This document shows positions 8,592 through 17,715 of a DNA stretch of 64,000 nucleotides, in pieces. The stretch covers positions 1 to 64,000 of the forward strand of contig JAPWUV010000012.1 of assembly GCA_028275345.1 (NCBI GenBank), read 5' to 3'. The position numbers were made by a program, and so were the translations under genes. Positions within the stretch are counted from its first letter, which is position 1; every line of letters starts with the position of its first letter. Source of the stretch: a bacterium (lineage in GTDB: Bacteria > Zhuqueibacterota > Zhuqueibacteria > Oleimicrobiales > Geothermoviventaceae). Below the pieces are notes generated by a model that was not told the origin of the DNA, did not search any database, and saw nothing but the letters and a program-made list of their open reading frames with translations.

Positions 8592-9434
8592 TCATCCCTT
8601 CACGCTTCCCAGCGTCAATCCCGAGACCAGCCAGCGGCTCAGAACGAGGAACACGATCACCACGGGGATCATGACGATCACCGAGCCCGCTGCGTAGAGT
8701 CCCCACTGCGTGTCGAAGTTGCTTTGGAACTGCTTCAGACCCAAGGGTAGGGTGTACAACGCGCGGTCGTGAAGGATGACAGCTGCCACGAGGTACTCGG
8801 ACCAGGCCGCCATGAAGGAAAAAAGGGCCGTGATGACGAGCGCTGGAGCCGCCAGAGGGAGTACGATCTGGTAGAAGGTCCGGAAACGTCCCGCCCCATC
8901 GATCCACGAGGCTTCTTCCACGCTCAGCGGGATGGTGTCATAATATCCCTTCATTTGCCAGATGCAGAAGGGCAGCGCGGTGGCGGAATACGCAATCACC
9001 AACCCCAAGAAGGAGTCGAAGAGCTTGAGCTTGATCAGCATGACGTAGAGGGGCAGGAGAAGCATCGTGACCGGAAACATCTGCGTCGTGATCAGAGCGA
9101 TCATCCCGGCAGATCGGCCCGGAAAGCGGTAACGCGAGAAAGCATAGCCCGCCGTGCTGGCCAGGCTAACGCCCAAAATGGTGACCATCAAAGACACAAT
9201 CGTGCTGTTCAACATCCAGCGGAGGAAAGGCTGGTTCCGGAAGAGCTCCCGGTAGGAGTCGAGCGTGGCGTTCTCCGGGACAATCCTCAAGGAAAGGGCA
9301 TGGAGCGTGCTTCCTGGTCGCAGGGAGATGCCGATCACCACAAGCACGGGATAGACTGCCAAAGCCACTGCGATGAGCAGGACAAGGTAGATGACGGCCG
9401 AGACATACCACGGATCTTTTCGTGCGCGCGCCAT
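8592..9434 (-). CDS. ABC sugar transporter permease, MalG type
   Basis: A 280-residue inner-membrane permease with six predicted transmembrane helices. The cytoplasmic EAA loop EEASWIDGAGRFRTFYQIVLPL (about residues 190-210) is the coupling motif that contacts the ATPase in binding-protein-dependent importers of the MalFG type. The N-terminal ALAVYPVLVVIGISLRP and TAGYAFSRYRFPGR are typical of MalG-like carbohydrate permeases. The start overlaps the stop of the upstream MalF-like gene (TGATG), implying coupled translation. The transported sugar is unknown; a maltose-, multiple-sugar- or glycan-oligomer-type substrate is expected for the family. Confidence 0.92.
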   Translation of the reverse strand: MARARKDPWYVSAVIYLVLLIAVALAVYPVLVVIGISLRPGSTLHALSLRIVPENATLDSYRELFRNQPFLRWMLNSTIVSLMVTILGVSLASTAGYAFSRYRFPGRSAGMIALITTQMFPVTMLLLPLYVMLIKLKLFDSFLGLVIAYSATALPFCIWQMKGYYDTIPLSVEEASWIDGAGRFRTFYQIVLPLAAPALVITALFSFMAAWSEYLVAAVILHDRALYTLPLGLKQFQSNFDTQWGLYAAGSVIVMIPVVIVFLVLSRWLVSGLTLGSVKG

Positions 9435-10357
9435 CAGTACGCCGCCTCCGTTCCTCGGGTGCCACGGATGAAGTTCACGCTGAATAGCATCAGGATGAAG
9501 AAGATCACCATCGACAGGGCGGCCGCGTAGCCGTAGCGGTAGTAGTTGAAGGCCGCTCGATACACGTAGCTCACGAGGATGTGAGTGCTATCCGCGGGCT
9601 GGCCACCGTTAGAGACGAGCCAGATCACATTGAGGTTGTTGAAAGTCCAGATGACGCCGAGCGAGATAGCCGGCACCATCACCGGCCTCAGGAGCGGCAG
9701 GGTGATTCGCCGCAGTCGCTGTATCCGGTTGGCTCCATCCACCTCAGCCGCTTCGTAGAACTCCTCGGGGATCGACTGAAGTCCCCCGAGCGCCACGATC
9801 ATCATGAAGGGCACTCCCAGCCACACGTTAACGATCACCGCCGCCACGAAGGCCAGCGTCGGGTCGGAAAGCCACTCGATCGGCTCCACGTGGAAGATTC
9901 GCATCAGCAGGAGGTTAATCGCGCCGTCGGGCGAGTGAAACATCCCCCTCCAAGTGAGGGCTGCGATGTACTGCGGGATCGCCCAGGGCAGGATCAGCAA
10001 AGTCCGAATCACGCTGCGGCCGAAGAGCGGCCGATTCAACAGCAAGGCGAGGAATATCCCAATGGTCACGTGAAAAAACACGTTCACCACGGTCCAGATC
10101 ACGGTCTTGAGGAAAACGCTGTAGAAGATCGGCTCCGAAAAGACCCGGATGTACTGCCGGATACCAATGATGCGCCAGTCCCGCAGGTGGGTAAGGCTCA
10201 TATTCGATAGGGAGATCACCACGTTGTAGAGGAAGGGGTAAACCACCACCGCGGCGATCACGAGGAACGCCGGGCCGGCGTAGAGATACGCCAGCCGGTT
10301 CTTCCGGATCTGCTGCCACAGAAGAGGGAGGTCTCCCTCCACCTTCAGCTTTCCCAT
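9434..10357 (-). CDS. ABC sugar transporter permease, MalF/UgpA type
   Basis: A 307-residue inner-membrane permease. It begins with a short cytoplasmic segment, then RLAYLYAGPAFLVIAAVVVYPFLYN as the first helix, as in MalF/UgpA/LacF proteins. The coupling loop EEFYEAAEVDGANRIQRLRRITLPLL is the canonical EAA motif. ATG at 10357 is preferred: GAGG lies 7 nt upstream, whereas a GTG two codons earlier would fall inside that Shine-Dalgarno. It is followed, with a TGATG overlap, by the MalG-type gene and preceded at 222 bp by the binding protein. No ATP-binding gene is nearby, so the pair probably shares an MsmK/MalK-type ATPase encoded elsewhere. Confidence 0.92.
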   Translation of the reverse strand: MGKLKVEGDLPLLWQQIRKNRLAYLYAGPAFLVIAAVVVYPFLYNVVISLSNMSLTHLRDWRIIGIRQYIRVFSEPIFYSVFLKTVIWTVVNVFFHVTIGIFLALLLNRPLFGRSVIRTLLILPWAIPQYIAALTWRGMFHSPDGAINLLLMRIFHVEPIEWLSDPTLAFVAAVIVNVWLGVPFMMIVALGGLQSIPEEFYEAAEVDGANRIQRLRRITLPLLRPVMVPAISLGVIWTFNNLNVIWLVSNGGQPADSTHILVSYVYRAAFNYYRYGYAAALSMVIFFILMLFSVNFIRGTRGTEAAY

Positions 10358-10547
10358 CTGCACACCTCAGCTCTTTACCCGCCCGGCCCGAGCTCCGGGT
10401 TGGGGGGCGCAATGCCCACCCGCTTGGCCCGGCCCTACGGGATCGGCCGAGTCCTTGGAAACAAGCTAGCGAGTGTCGCCCGCTTTTCCCGGCCCTCGCG
10501 CTCGGCGCCTCGCCGCTTCCGATGCGGGATGGCAGCTGCGATGCAAC

Positions 10548-10570
10548 GCGCACCCCGCCGGACGGGGCGC
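10548..10570 (-). repeat. GC-rich hairpin between binding-protein and permease genes
   Basis: An inverted repeat with arms GCG..CCCCG and CGGGG..CGC, a five-base loop and a two-base bulge lies 10 nt after the binding-protein stop. It has no T run on the minus strand, so it looks less like a terminator and more like an mRNA-stabilising stem, as found between malE and malF in E. coli. Confidence 0.45.
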
Positions 10571-10579
10571 TCCTCGTTC

Positions 10580-11824
10580 CTACTCCTCCCGCATCTCTTG
10601 GATCTTCCGCACAGCCAGCTCCTGCATCTGTCTCGCGGCCGCTTCCGGACTCAGGGCTCCATTGAGCACAAGCTGGTAGGCTGGACGCATGGCGTCCCAA
10701 ATGGCCCGCATCTCCGGGCGCACGGGCATCGGTCGGCCCAACGCGATCTGCCGCTGGGAAACCTCCAGGAGCGGATTGCCCCGCACCTGGGGATCCTCCT
10801 GAGCCGATTTCCGAGAAGGAACCACGGTCAGCGCCCGGCTGAGCCTCACCTGCGCTTCGGTGCTGGTCAGGAACTTCAGCAGCTGCAGCGTTTGGCGCAG
10901 TCGCTCCCCTTTGGTATTGATGTTGAGGCAGTATCCCGTTGCCGAAACCATGGGAGCTGCATACAGGCCCGTCTCACTGACCTTGGGCAGGAGCGCCAAG
11001 CCCATGTTCACGCCTGCCTCCTGGTAGCTCCTCCATGACCACGGTCCATTGATGACCATGGCAGCGCGCCCCATCTTGAAGAGCGTGTTCACCACATCGA
11101 GGTCGGCCTCCCTGGGGATGACTCGGTACTTCTCCTTCAGGTCGAGGATGAATTGGCAGGCGCGGACCGTGGCGGGCGTGTCCAGCGTGGGGCGGCCGTC
11201 TTCGTCCATCACCCAGCCGCCAAACCCAACCAGGAAGGGCACGAAGAAAAACGGCTCGACGTAGTTCCACGCGAGCCCGTAGCGATCGACGATGCCATCT
11301 CCGTTCAGATCCTGGGTCAGCCGCTTGCACAGTTCGATGAGTTCATCCGTGGTCTCGGGCGGGTGTTCCACGAGGTCCTTGTTGTACACCAGCATGAGAT
11401 GATTGCCCACCCGATCGCCCAGCATGTAGAGATGCCCTTCGTACCAGACTTGCCCCTGGTCGACAAAGTCCGAGAGGAACTCCCTGTCCAGGTAATCTTC
11501 GAGGGGCTGGATAATCCCCATGGCTACGAACGGCCCCACCTGGTCCGAGGGACCGTAGACCAAATCCGGACCGCTCCCTCCGAGGGCCGCGACCATGAAG
11601 TTACTTCGCAGCTCCTCCGTCTCGTAGTAGACGAGCTGTACGTGAACGCCCTGGTGCAACTTGCCGTACTCCCGCAGGAGGCTATCCACTACGGCGCGGC
11701 CAGGCGCCAGATCCTGCGTCCAAATGGCCAGCTCGTTGGGAGCCCTTCGGCTCGCCCCAAACGTGAACAGGAGAACCAGCAGCCCCGCGAACAGCACGAC
11801 GATTACGCCCGACACATAGCGCAT
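10580..11824 (-). CDS. ABC sugar transporter extracellular solute-binding protein
   Basis: A 414-residue family-1 carbohydrate-binding protein. The N-terminal hydrophobic segment (about 4-24) has no lipobox cysteine, so it is either an uncleaved anchor or a signal peptide. Family features are LREYGKLHQGVHVQLVYYE, SGPDLVYGPSDQVGPFVAMG, LVYNKDL and AAMVINGPWSW (the ligand-cleft tryptophan region), then the C-lobe LKFLTSTEAQVRLSRALTVVPSRKSA. It lies 31 nt after the rotamase gene and 222 nt before the MalF-type permease. The ligand is not predictable from sequence alone. Confidence 0.9.
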   Translation of the reverse strand: MRYVSGVIVVLFAGLLVLLFTFGASRRAPNELAIWTQDLAPGRAVVDSLLREYGKLHQGVHVQLVYYETEELRSNFMVAALGGSGPDLVYGPSDQVGPFVAMGIIQPLEDYLDREFLSDFVDQGQVWYEGHLYMLGDRVGNHLMLVYNKDLVEHPPETTDELIELCKRLTQDLNGDGIVDRYGLAWNYVEPFFFVPFLVGFGGWVMDEDGRPTLDTPATVRACQFILDLKEKYRVIPREADLDVVNTLFKMGRAAMVINGPWSWRSYQEAGVNMGLALLPKVSETGLYAAPMVSATGYCLNINTKGERLRQTLQLLKFLTSTEAQVRLSRALTVVPSRKSAQEDPQVRGNPLLEVSQRQIALGRPMPVRPEMRAIWDAMRPAYQLVLNGALSPEAAARQMQELAVRKIQEMREE

Positions 11825-11855
11825 GAAGCCCTACTCCCGAGACCGTGCGAGCCGG

Positions 11856-13631
11856 TCATTGCTTGATCTTGCGCACCACCATGAATCCGAAATCTTCTCC
11901 CCCCAGCTCTTCCGCCACGCGCCGGAACACGCTGTCGGCGAAGGTGATTCGGCTCTTTCTGCGAAGCTTCTCCACGAGCGGCTCGTACACCGCCTGGAAC
12001 TTTTGCTGCCGGAGTTCCGCCTCCACACGCTCTCGGACGTCATCGGAAATGGGCGGAAGGAATCCCTCCTGGTGTCCGGTGACCTGGAAGATGGAGAATC
12101 CCTCCGGCGTCCGCACCGGACCCACCCAGTCCCCCACCTGGTGCTGAAACGCCAGCTCGCCGATCCGACCGTAGCTCCCGCGGACGAAGTAAGGGAACTG
12201 GCCACCCAGCTCCCGGGCCCAGGTTCGCTTGGTGAATTGGCGCGCGAGCGCCCCGAAATCCTCCCCCCTTTTCGCCCGCCCGAGGAGCTCAGCAGCCAAT
12301 GTGCTGTCCTCTACCAAGATCTCCCGAATGCTCACCTTTTCCGGCACGCCGTACTTCTCCGGGTGATCTTGGTAGTACTTTTCGACCTCTGCTTCCGTGA
12401 CCGTGAGGGTATCGGCGATCATCCGCTTCACGAGCTGGGTCATGGTATCTTCGAACCACAGGCTCACTTCGGTGCGCACGTAGGGATGGTTCTGCAGCCC
12501 CATCTTCCGAGCTTCCCTGGCGAGGAACTCATCGCGCACCATCCACTTGATCCCGCGCTCGAGCCCGCTCCGACTGTTGATGCGCGGCCGTTCCGCCGGA
12601 GGCATGGCCTCGAGGCGATCCAGAAAATCCCCGATCGTCCAGTGGCCCCCGCGGAACTCGACCAACACTTCGTCGCGGAATGGCTCCATCATTTGCAGGA
12701 AACTGGTCACCTGCTGGTCCCGGAGGGGCTGCGGCGGAAGCCGAGTTTGCTGCAGAGGCTCGCCAAAATAGGTGCGCGCCTTCTCCAGCAGGAACGCGAA
12801 GGCCTTACCCTTGACCCTCACCTGAAGGGGCTCCATGAGCTGCTTCACGTACTGATTCGCAAGAGCGTTCTCCTTCCGCGAGCGCACGATCCGCTCGAGC
12901 TTCTTGTAATTCTGGGCGAAGTCGTGTTCCGTCAGGATGGGATTCACTTGCTTGTTTTCGACCCGGATGATGTGCCAGCCAAAGCGGGTGCGCACTGGCT
13001 CCGAAATCTGACCCACCGGGAGGGCGTAGCATGCTGCTTCGAAGTCCGGATCCATTTCCCCGAACTTGAACCAACCCAGGTCGCCCCCGTTCTCCGCAAG
13101 TTGCGGATCCCGGAACAGCTGCTTTGCCAAAGAATCCCAATCGGCCCCATTCTGCAGCCGCTCGTACAGCTCAAAAGCTTCCTGCTCGGTCCGCGCGAAG
13201 AGATGCCGAGCGTGAATTTGGGTATTGTACTTCACGAACGCCTCGCGGAGCTCGGCTTCCGTCACTTGCACGTTCTTTTGAACGACCTCCCGGAAAAGCT
13301 GCTCCACCATCGCGTTCTGCTCGATCCACTTGAGACGCTTCTGGATGCGCCGATCCTTGTCGAGGCCCTTGTGTCGGGCGTAGCGGGCCACCAGCTTGTT
13401 TTCCACAAGCGAGTTGAGATGCTGCCGGATCGCCTCCGTCCCCTTGCGCCGCGGATCGTAGCGGGGCATGAGCAAGATGCTGCGGATGAACTCGTCGCGA
13501 TGGATTTGCTCGTGATCCACCCTCGCCAGGGCGTCCGGATCCATCCGTTGGCGAGAACAACCGACAGCCGCCAAGACCGCGGCAAGAACCAAGACCCACC
13601 GCACTTGTCGCGAAACCAAATCGTAACTCAT
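11856..13631 (-). CDS. Lipoprotein with two parvulin-type peptidyl-prolyl isomerase domains
   Basis: A 591-residue exported folding factor. The signal peptide ends in a lipobox (VLAAVGC, Cys at about 25). A SurA/PrsA-like helical domain (about 35-130) is followed by one rotamase domain (about 137-230; IHARHLFA, DPQLAENGGDLGWF, GWHIIRVENK) and a second, more divergent one (about 440-535; IREILVEDSTLAAELLGRA, ELGGQFPYFVRGSYGRI, GFSIFQVTGH). It should act in the periplasm, anchored by lipid, on unfolded envelope or secreted proteins. It sits between the SGNH/TPR gene (30-nt gap) and the sugar-binding protein (31-nt gap). The nearest clear ribosome binding sequence is about 14 nt from the ATG, so the exact start is uncertain. 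Confidence 0.88.
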   Translation of the reverse strand: MSYDLVSRQVRWVLVLAAVLAAVGCSRQRMDPDALARVDHEQIHRDEFIRSILLMPRYDPRRKGTEAIRQHLNSLVENKLVARYARHKGLDKDRRIQKRLKWIEQNAMVEQLFREVVQKNVQVTEAELREAFVKYNTQIHARHLFARTEQEAFELYERLQNGADWDSLAKQLFRDPQLAENGGDLGWFKFGEMDPDFEAACYALPVGQISEPVRTRFGWHIIRVENKQVNPILTEHDFAQNYKKLERIVRSRKENALANQYVKQLMEPLQVRVKGKAFAFLLEKARTYFGEPLQQTRLPPQPLRDQQVTSFLQMMEPFRDEVLVEFRGGHWTIGDFLDRLEAMPPAERPRINSRSGLERGIKWMVRDEFLAREARKMGLQNHPYVRTEVSLWFEDTMTQLVKRMIADTLTVTEAEVEKYYQDHPEKYGVPEKVSIREILVEDSTLAAELLGRAKRGEDFGALARQFTKRTWARELGGQFPYFVRGSYGRIGELAFQHQVGDWVGPVRTPEGFSIFQVTGHQEGFLPPISDDVRERVEAELRQQKFQAVYEPLVEKLRRKSRITFADSVFRRVAEELGGEDFGFMVVRKIKQ

Positions 13632-13661
13632 GGCAGTCGTCTGATCCTCCCGTCGCAGTAG

Positions 13662-15674
13662 TCAGAGACCGAGTTCTCGGCAAAGGGTGGCTACGGCCGG
13701 ATCATCGGGCAGAGTTTCTCGAGCGCGTTGGGCGTGAAGGCGTGCCTCCCCGAGATCCCCCGTCTGCGCCGCGGCCGCGGCCAGCGCGTAGTACAACCGA
13801 CCCACGTCCGGCCGTTTCAGCTGGTGCACTCGCTGCTCCTGTTCCAGAGCCTTCCGCAATAAGCGAAGCGCCTCCGCAGGCCGGTTGCGAAGCAGCTCCA
13901 GCGTACCCAGCTTGGCGTATCCGAATGGCAGGTGCGGACTGAGGGCAATCGCGATCCGGTAGAGGGAGTCGGCACGGGCGTAGTCCTGGCGCACCAGGCT
14001 CAGGTCCCCTAGCTTCAAGTAGGGGTAGAAGTTGGTGGGCACAACCTTGATCACCGCCAGGAACTCACGCTCGGCTTGGGCAAGCTGTCCCATTTCGATG
14101 TAGTGCTGAGCAGCCTCGTAGTGAGCAAGGTTCCAGGCTTTTCGCCCCCAATAGACCTCCTGCGCCAGCCTGCGGATGAAGTCATCGGCCCCGGTGTCAG
14201 GCAGCTTCGTCGTGCCGTCGAAAGGCCAGCGACTCACGAGCCGGCGAATCCGCATCAGAGCCAATTCCTCCTCCAGCGGGGTCACCCCAGCCCGGTCCCA
14301 AAGTAGGGAGTCAGAGACTTCCGGCGCCAGCGACCATTTCTCGGGAGAGACGAGAAGCCGGTGGCGGCGCAACCCCTCCGCGAACTGCTTCGCCATCAGA
14401 AAGTAGCCCCGAGAATTCGGGTGCAGGTGCTCGAGAAAAAGCTCCCTGCCCGGGATCCCCCCTTCGGAGTGAGCGGAGAACGCACTGTCCATGTCGACAA
14501 CCGCGGCGCCGAACTCGGCGCATACCTCCCGGATCACTCGATTGAAATCGCTACTCGCCCGGAACCTCAGCGCATCCAGATCGCGGGCTCGAGTGAAAGC
14601 AGCCCGCGCCGAGTCGTACTGGCCCAGCGCGTACCAGGCTTTCCCCGCCAGGAAATGGACTCTGGCGTAACCGGGGTCCATCTGGCTCGCCTGGGCGAGC
14701 CTCTTGAGCGACTCCTCGGGCCAGCCCCCCGCCAGCAGGGATTCCGCCTCTGCTACGAACGCTTCCAGCTTGCGCCGTCGGGTCTCATCCAGTCCCGCTC
14801 CGCACACCGAGACGAACGGAGGCTGATCCTTGAGGTTGCTCGTCAACGTGCTGACCAGCACCGGAACGCCTTTCCGCCTTGCGATCCCCAGGATTTCCCG
14901 CAAATTCGCCCGGAAATCGGAGAGGGCGCGCCGGTAATCGGGATCTTCGATGGAGATGGCTTTCTTCCGTGCCATGCTCTCCATCAACGTGGCATCCACC
15001 GGTTGGCCCCGCGACGCAATCGCCTTCACCCCCTCCACAAGCCACCGCACCAGGCGAAAAAGCCGCAGCTTCTCCAGCCGCAAGAACAGCAGCTTGGCCG
15101 CCCGGTTCTTGCCGAAGGACTGACTCGAGGCCACACCCAGAGCACCGTAGAACTCGTTGTGACCCATGTAGATGAGGAAGGCATCGGGCTGGTAGCGCAC
15201 CAGCTCGCGGACGAAATCCAGCACGGAATAGCTGTTGATGGCCGAAATGCCAACGTTGACCACCTCGAAGTTGACATCGGGAAACATCGCTTCGAGGCGA
15301 TCCTGGAGCAGGCTCGGAAACGTGGCATTGTACGTGTACGGGAAACCAGCGGTCGTCGAGCCTCCCAGGCAAAAGATACGGACCGTGCTGGGCCCCTTGT
15401 TGACTTCGAAGACGTCGCTACGCGCATCCGGAATCACGACGTCCGAGAAGGAAAAGTAGCGACGGGCCACCTGCCGGTTGAGTACGTAGTACTTCTTCCC
15501 TGCCAGTTCGCGACCGTGAAGCAGATCGTACTCCGAGCCGAACCGAGCCACCCGGAGCCCGAGTTCCACCGCCCCGAGCAAAAGGAACGGCAGCAGCACA
15601 CCCACCGCTGAGAAAGCGACTTGCCTCGCCCTTGCCTTGGGCGGGAATCCGTGCTCAGCGTTCGCGTTTCCCAT
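13662..15674 (-). CDS. SGNH/GDSL hydrolase with C-terminal TPR repeats
   Basis: A 670-residue protein with an N-terminal transmembrane anchor (about 20-40, AFSAVGVLLPFLLLGAVELGL) and an SGNH-hydrolase domain. Block I is IFCLGGSTTAGFP with the nucleophile serine, the glycine block is near NVGISAINSYS, the asparagine block is YMGHNEFYGALG, and the terminal EHLHPNSRGYFLM carries the histidine. Two TPR-rich parts are visible: an insertion (about 300-370; LAQASQMDPGYARVHFLAGKAW) and the C-terminal quarter (about 515-665). It likely acts outside the membrane as an esterase or acyltransferase-type enzyme on a glycan. It lies directly downstream of the carbamoyltransferase/DUF5989 genes, as in other genomes where these families co-occur. 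The substrate is unknown. Confidence 0.85.
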   Translation of the reverse strand: MGNANAEHGFPPKARARQVAFSAVGVLLPFLLLGAVELGLRVARFGSEYDLLHGRELAGKKYYVLNRQVARRYFSFSDVVIPDARSDVFEVNKGPSTVRIFCLGGSTTAGFPYTYNATFPSLLQDRLEAMFPDVNFEVVNVGISAINSYSVLDFVRELVRYQPDAFLIYMGHNEFYGALGVASSQSFGKNRAAKLLFLRLEKLRLFRLVRWLVEGVKAIASRGQPVDATLMESMARKKAISIEDPDYRRALSDFRANLREILGIARRKGVPVLVSTLTSNLKDQPPFVSVCGAGLDETRRRKLEAFVAEAESLLAGGWPEESLKRLAQASQMDPGYARVHFLAGKAWYALGQYDSARAAFTRARDLDALRFRASSDFNRVIREVCAEFGAAVVDMDSAFSAHSEGGIPGRELFLEHLHPNSRGYFLMAKQFAEGLRRHRLLVSPEKWSLAPEVSDSLLWDRAGVTPLEEELALMRIRRLVSRWPFDGTTKLPDTGADDFIRRLAQEVYWGRKAWNLAHYEAAQHYIEMGQLAQAEREFLAVIKVVPTNFYPYLKLGDLSLVRQDYARADSLYRIAIALSPHLPFGYAKLGTLELLRNRPAEALRLLRKALEQEQRVHQLKRPDVGRLYYALAAAAAQTGDLGEARLHAQRARETLPDDPAVATLCRELGL

Positions 15675-15759
15675 CCCGTCCTGCCTCGATGCTTGCCATA
15701 CCCCTTCTCCCCGGGTCCGGAGGGCTACATCTGGCCGGGCTTGTCGCCATCCCCCGCGC

Positions 15760-15942
15760 TCAGAAGATGGCGTAGATGAAGGGAGCCAATGCGGAGCTCT
15801 CTGTGAACACTACAATCAATCCTAGCAGGATGAGGATGATGAGCAACGGAGCGAGCCATAGTCTCTTGCGTTTCTTGAGGAACAGCCAGAGCTCAGCCAG
15901 AATCGCGAGGCGCTCGCGCGAAGCTGCACTGCGTTTCCCCAT
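15760..15942 (-). CDS. DUF5989-family small membrane protein
   Basis: A 60-residue protein: a basic N-terminal segment, LAILAELWLFLKKRKRLWLAP, then a single transmembrane helix (LLIILILLGLIVVF) and a short conserved tail ESSALAPFIYAIF. This is the pattern of DUF5989 proteins, which are regularly encoded beside NodU/CmcH-type carbamoyltransferases and SxtJ-like proteins. ATG 15942 has GAGGTGA upstream; a GTG three codons earlier is possible. It lies 27 nt after the carbamoyltransferase gene. No biochemical role is established; it may help anchor or assemble the carbamoylation machinery (inference). Confidence 0.8.
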   Translation of the reverse strand: MGKRSAASRERLAILAELWLFLKKRKRLWLAPLLIILILLGLIVVFTESSALAPFIYAIF

Positions 15943-15969
15943 GGCTCTCACCTCGATGGCGAATTCATC

Positions 15970-17706
15970 TCAATCCGGCTCGAAGCGCCGTTTCCAGCTT
16001 TTCGCCGCTTCGGGCATCCTTTCCTTGGCCAGGTGAAAGCGATCGATGATGAGGTCGTCCATGTTCGTGCTCAGGAAACAAGCGAGGGCGTCCTCCGGCG
16101 TACAGACGATGGGCTCTCCGCGCTGATTGAAGGAGGTGTTGATGAGCACGGGACAACCGGTTTGCCTCTCGAACTCCTTCAGCAGATCGTAGAAGAGAGG
16201 GTTATCCTCCCGGCGCACTGTTTGGATTCGAGCGGATCCATCCACGTGGGTGACGGCGGGGATCGTGCGATTGTCCTCGCGCACGCGAGCGGTGAGCAGC
16301 ATGTAGGGGCTCGGCACGGAGAGCTCGAAGTAATCCGAAGCTCGCTCCTCCAGCACGCTCGGCGCGAAGGGCCGGAAGCTTTCGCGGAATTTCACCTTCA
16401 GGTTGATGCGGTCCTTGTTCTCGGGATTCCTCGGGTCGCCGAGGATGGAGCGATTGCCGAGGGCCCGCGGGCCGAATTCCATTCGCCCCTGAAACCAGCC
16501 CACGACCCGCTGCTGGGCGATGAGCGAAGCCGTGCGTCGGAGGAGTTCCTCCCGATCCAGCTCTTCGTACGGGATGCTGTAGCGCTCCAAGACCGATCGT
16601 ACTTCCTCGGTGGAGAACTCGGGGCCCAGGTAGGCGTGCTGCCAGTGCCAGTTGCGGGGGCGGTCCAACAGCGTGTAGTAGATGTACGCCGCAATCCCCA
16701 CAGCGCCTCCTGCATCGCTCGCCGCTGGCTGGACGAAAAGTTCCTCAAAGGGGGTCTCCCGAAGGATCCTCCCATTGGCCACGCAGTTCAGTGCGACGCC
16801 TCCGGCCATGCACAGCTTCTTGAGCCCCGTTTCCCGGTGGAGATGATTGGCCATCCTGAGCAGGGCCTCCTCCGTCACCGCCTGCAAGGAGGCGGCCACG
16901 TCCTGGTGGAAGCTCTCGATCGGCTCGCCCGGCCGGCGCGGAGGCCTCCCGAAAAGCTTGTGGAAGCGCCCATTCGTCATGCGGAGCCCGTAGTGGTAGG
17001 CGAAGTAGTCCATGTTTAGCCGAAAACTGCCATCCTCCCGGATGTCGATGAGCTCTCGCATCTTGTCCAGATAGACGGGCCGGCCGTAGGGTGCCAGGCC
17101 CATCACCTTGTACTCCGCGCTGTTGACCTTGAAACCGAGGTAGTAGGTGAAAGCGCTGTACAGCAAGCCCAGCGAATGCGGAAAGTGCACCTCCTTGAAA
17201 AGCTCGATCCGATTACCCCGGCCGACGCCGTAGGTCGTCGTGGCCCATTCGCCTACCCCGTCCGTGGTGAGGATCGCCGCTTCGTCGAAGGGCGATACGA
17301 GGAAGGCGCTGGCTGCATGGCTCATGTGATGCTCGGCGAAGAGAATGGGACCTTCGTAGTCGAGGGCCTTCCGAATCTCGTAGCGGATCCAGAGCTTCTG
17401 GCGCAGCCACGGAGGCAAGGCCTTCAAGAAGGCGGGAAGGCTCCGCGGGAAGGTGGCCAGGTAGGTCTGCAGGATGCGCTCAAATTTCACCAGCGGGCGG
17501 TCGTAGAAGCCTACGTAGTCCAAGTCCTTCGCCTCGATGCCCCCTTCGCGGAGGCAGTAACGGATGGCATGGATTGGGAAAGACCAATCGTGCTTCCGTC
17601 GGGTGAAGCGCTCCTCCTGCGCCGCAGCGATCACCTCCCCATCCCGGAGCAGGGCCGCCGCCGCGTCGTGGTAGTAGGCCGAGATCCCCAGGATCCAGGT
17701 CGCCAT
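15970..17706 (-). CDS. NodU/CmcH-family O-carbamoyltransferase
   Basis: A 578-residue carbamoyltransferase. The N-terminal Kae1/YrdC-like half begins ILGISAYYHDAAAALLRDGEV and has the metal-binding FAEHHMSHAASAF and LTTDGVGEWATTTYG, with a NSAEYKVMGLAPYG block. The C-terminal half carries AGGVALNCVANGRIL, FGPRALGNRSIL and SFRPFAPSVL, then CPVLINTSFNQRGEPIVCTPEDAL. These are the conserved blocks of enzymes that transfer carbamoyl groups from carbamoyl phosphate, via carbamoyl-AMP, to hydroxyls of sugars or antibiotics. It lies 9 nt after the SxtJ-like gene and 27 nt before DUF5989. The acceptor is unknown; with the SGNH hydrolase next door a surface glycan is plausible (inference). Confidence 0.92.
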   Translation of the reverse strand: MATWILGISAYYHDAAAALLRDGEVIAAAQEERFTRRKHDWSFPIHAIRYCLREGGIEAKDLDYVGFYDRPLVKFERILQTYLATFPRSLPAFLKALPPWLRQKLWIRYEIRKALDYEGPILFAEHHMSHAASAFLVSPFDEAAILTTDGVGEWATTTYGVGRGNRIELFKEVHFPHSLGLLYSAFTYYLGFKVNSAEYKVMGLAPYGRPVYLDKMRELIDIREDGSFRLNMDYFAYHYGLRMTNGRFHKLFGRPPRRPGEPIESFHQDVAASLQAVTEEALLRMANHLHRETGLKKLCMAGGVALNCVANGRILRETPFEELFVQPAASDAGGAVGIAAYIYYTLLDRPRNWHWQHAYLGPEFSTEEVRSVLERYSIPYEELDREELLRRTASLIAQQRVVGWFQGRMEFGPRALGNRSILGDPRNPENKDRINLKVKFRESFRPFAPSVLEERASDYFELSVPSPYMLLTARVREDNRTIPAVTHVDGSARIQTVRREDNPLFYDLLKEFERQTGCPVLINTSFNQRGEPIVCTPEDALACFLSTNMDDLIIDRFHLAKERMPEAAKSWKRRFEPD

Positions 17707-17715
17707 CGCCTACCC

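Noticed and set aside
11823-13661. 612-codon plus-strand frame opposite the rotamase gene
   Set aside because: Leucine/proline/arginine-rich shadow of a well-supported rotamase gene.
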